Source of the DNA: Globomyces pollinis-pini
Lineage: Eukaryota; Chytridiomycota; Chytridiomycetes; Rhizophydiales; Globomycetaceae
Direction of reading: 5' to 3'
NCBI GenBank assembly: GCA_025399215.1
Contig: MU621158.1
Span: 1-64,000 of the forward strand
Length of the DNA stretch: 64,000 nucleotides
The position numbers and the translations under genes were made by a program. The notes under the pieces were generated by a model. It was not told the DNA's origin. It searched no databases and was given only the letters and a program-made list of their open reading frames with translations. This document shows, piece by piece, positions 63,242 through 64,000 of this stretch; within the stretch, counting starts at the first letter, position 1; every line of letters starts with the position of its first letter.

Positions 63242-64000
63242 ATGTTTCTCATCAGTGCTCCTGCCAAAGTTATTTTACTAGGCGAACATGCCGTTGTCTA
63301 CAACAAGGTTTCCTTTTCCCTCTTATTCTCTTAGGTTTCTCTTCTTGTACAATTAACTCTCAGGTATGATTCTTTTATTAGCTCAATCACCCTAAGGTAC
63401 CTTACCTTTCTTAATCAAAAGGTATCTCTATATCTATTAATCCCAGCCTTGTATCGCCGTCAGTTTAGATAAACGATCGTTCTGTTTGGCTAAATTATCG
63501 GATTCTCATAATGTTTTGGAATGCCCTGACATTGGTTTGGCTTTTGATTCGTTACATCCTTCATCTGGATTGACTGAAAATGCTGATAAAGCTTTAAAGG
63601 CCTTCTTGTGCTTGTTGGAAAAGACTAAATTCTCTGGTAATGTATCACTATTGAACAAAACTACACTTTCTATCACAAATTCACCTGATTCTACGTAACG
63701 GATTAACAAACTAAAAACACTGAAAGTTGTTTATCTTTTTAGTCTGATTATGAATCATAATCGCTGGATTTTGTATAGACAAATCTATTCGTAAATATGA
63801 ATTCTCTTCGTTATTTCATTGTTAACAAAACTGCCTTACGGATTATCATTACTATTATCAAACACTTTAATCCCTGATATTGAATCTCATCAACACATTT
63901 ACCACCTGTTCACGTTTACAAAGTACTAAATTTTAGGATGCCACTTAACGATTAAAAGTGAAATCCCAGTAGGGGCCGGACTAGGATCGTCCGCTTCATA
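63242..64000 (+). CDS. ERG12: Mevalonate kinase, 5' part
   Basis: Starts at ATG 63242 and runs off the right edge. Exon 1 encodes MFLISAPAKVILLGEHAVVY, the family start. After a 139-nt intron (63308-63446) the frame resumes PCIAVSLDKRSFCLAKLSD and continues LTENADKALKAFLCLLEKTK. The final bases give CHLTIKSEIPVGAGLGSSAS, the GHMP ATP-binding loop. Mevalonate kinase phosphorylates mevalonate in sterol and isoprenoid synthesis. The large intron divides exactly into five GT-AG modules. Exons between about 63638 and 63937 could not be fixed; that stretch holds stops in all simple readings and must contain further introns. Confidence 0.9.
63308..63446 (+). other. Five-module tandem intron
   Basis: Modules 63308-63334, 63335-63363, 63364-63396, 63397-63421 and 63422-63446 each start GT (gttt, gttt, gtat, gtac, gtat) and end AG (ttag, tcag, taag, aaag, ccag), with no base between them. 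Removal of all 139 nt joins NK to PCIAVSLDKRS in frame. Confidence 0.8.

Overview
The window is nuclear DNA of an AT-rich, intron-dense eukaryote, most likely an early-diverging, probably zoosporic fungus or close relative (chytrid, Rozella or aphelid grade). Reasons: fungal-type gene content (SEC2, RCE1, GPI11/PIG-F, Sso-like syntaxins, an eIS24-type ribosomal gene, UPF0132); genes that Dikarya mostly lack and that fit an actin-crawling, microtubule-swimming cell (a villin/gelsolin protein, a cortactin-like Arp2/3-binding motif, a KIF12-like kinesin, LC8 dynein light chain); a nuclear tRNA-Ile; and about 150 introns, most only 24-38 nt long. I did not assign a species. No CRISPR array, phage, operon or complete mobile element was seen.

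Layout. 1-9 kb: a partial bacterial-type solute-binding receptor, a KEN-box disordered protein, a shortened VPS29, a winged-helix/GATA/GATA/RING protein, a bromodomain protein, a 7TM protein and a DinB-like protein. 9-20 kb: holocytochrome c synthase, a second 7TM protein, a LONRF-like ligase, WRAP53/TCAB1, an HNH-like protein between two diverged repeats, a small membrane protein, tRNA-Ile(AAU) and a universal stress protein. 20-32 kb: villin, SUB2/UAP56, a BAR-like protein, PIG-F/GPI11 and HEATR6. 32-48 kb: GNAT, arrestin-like, SEC2, RCE1, LC8, an I9 inhibitor divergent from a PNPOx-like gene, kinesin, two tandem syntaxins, PP4 catalytic subunit, a second GNAT and an APH-fold kinase. 48-50.8 kb: a decayed coiled-coil locus with a perfect 171-bp inverted repeat. 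50.8-64 kb: secreted double-psi-barrel protein, eS24, methylmalonate-semialdehyde dehydrogenase, citrate synthase, a UBL/REM/RasGEF protein, a mini-cortactin, a methyltransferase, a UPF0132 protein and the 5' half of mevalonate kinase.

Main unexpected result. Thirteen longer introns are not random long introns: each divides exactly into 2, 3, 4 or 5 consecutive GT...AG modules of about 25-37 nt, joined AG|GT with no exon between. The extremes are five modules in mevalonate kinase (63308-63446) and in the RasGEF gene (59999-60151). Reading frames confirm the outer boundaries, because the spliced totals are whole numbers of codons in every complete gene modelled. This suggests serial intron multiplication, and splicing either module by module or as one unit.

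Methods limit: all gene models were assembled by eye from reading-frame continuity, GT-AG sites and remembered family motifs. Splice sites, starts and functions are predictions. Intronless genes (both 7TM proteins, DinB, GNATs, arrestin, APH, PNPOx, DPBB, HNH) contrast with neighbours carrying up to 18 introns.
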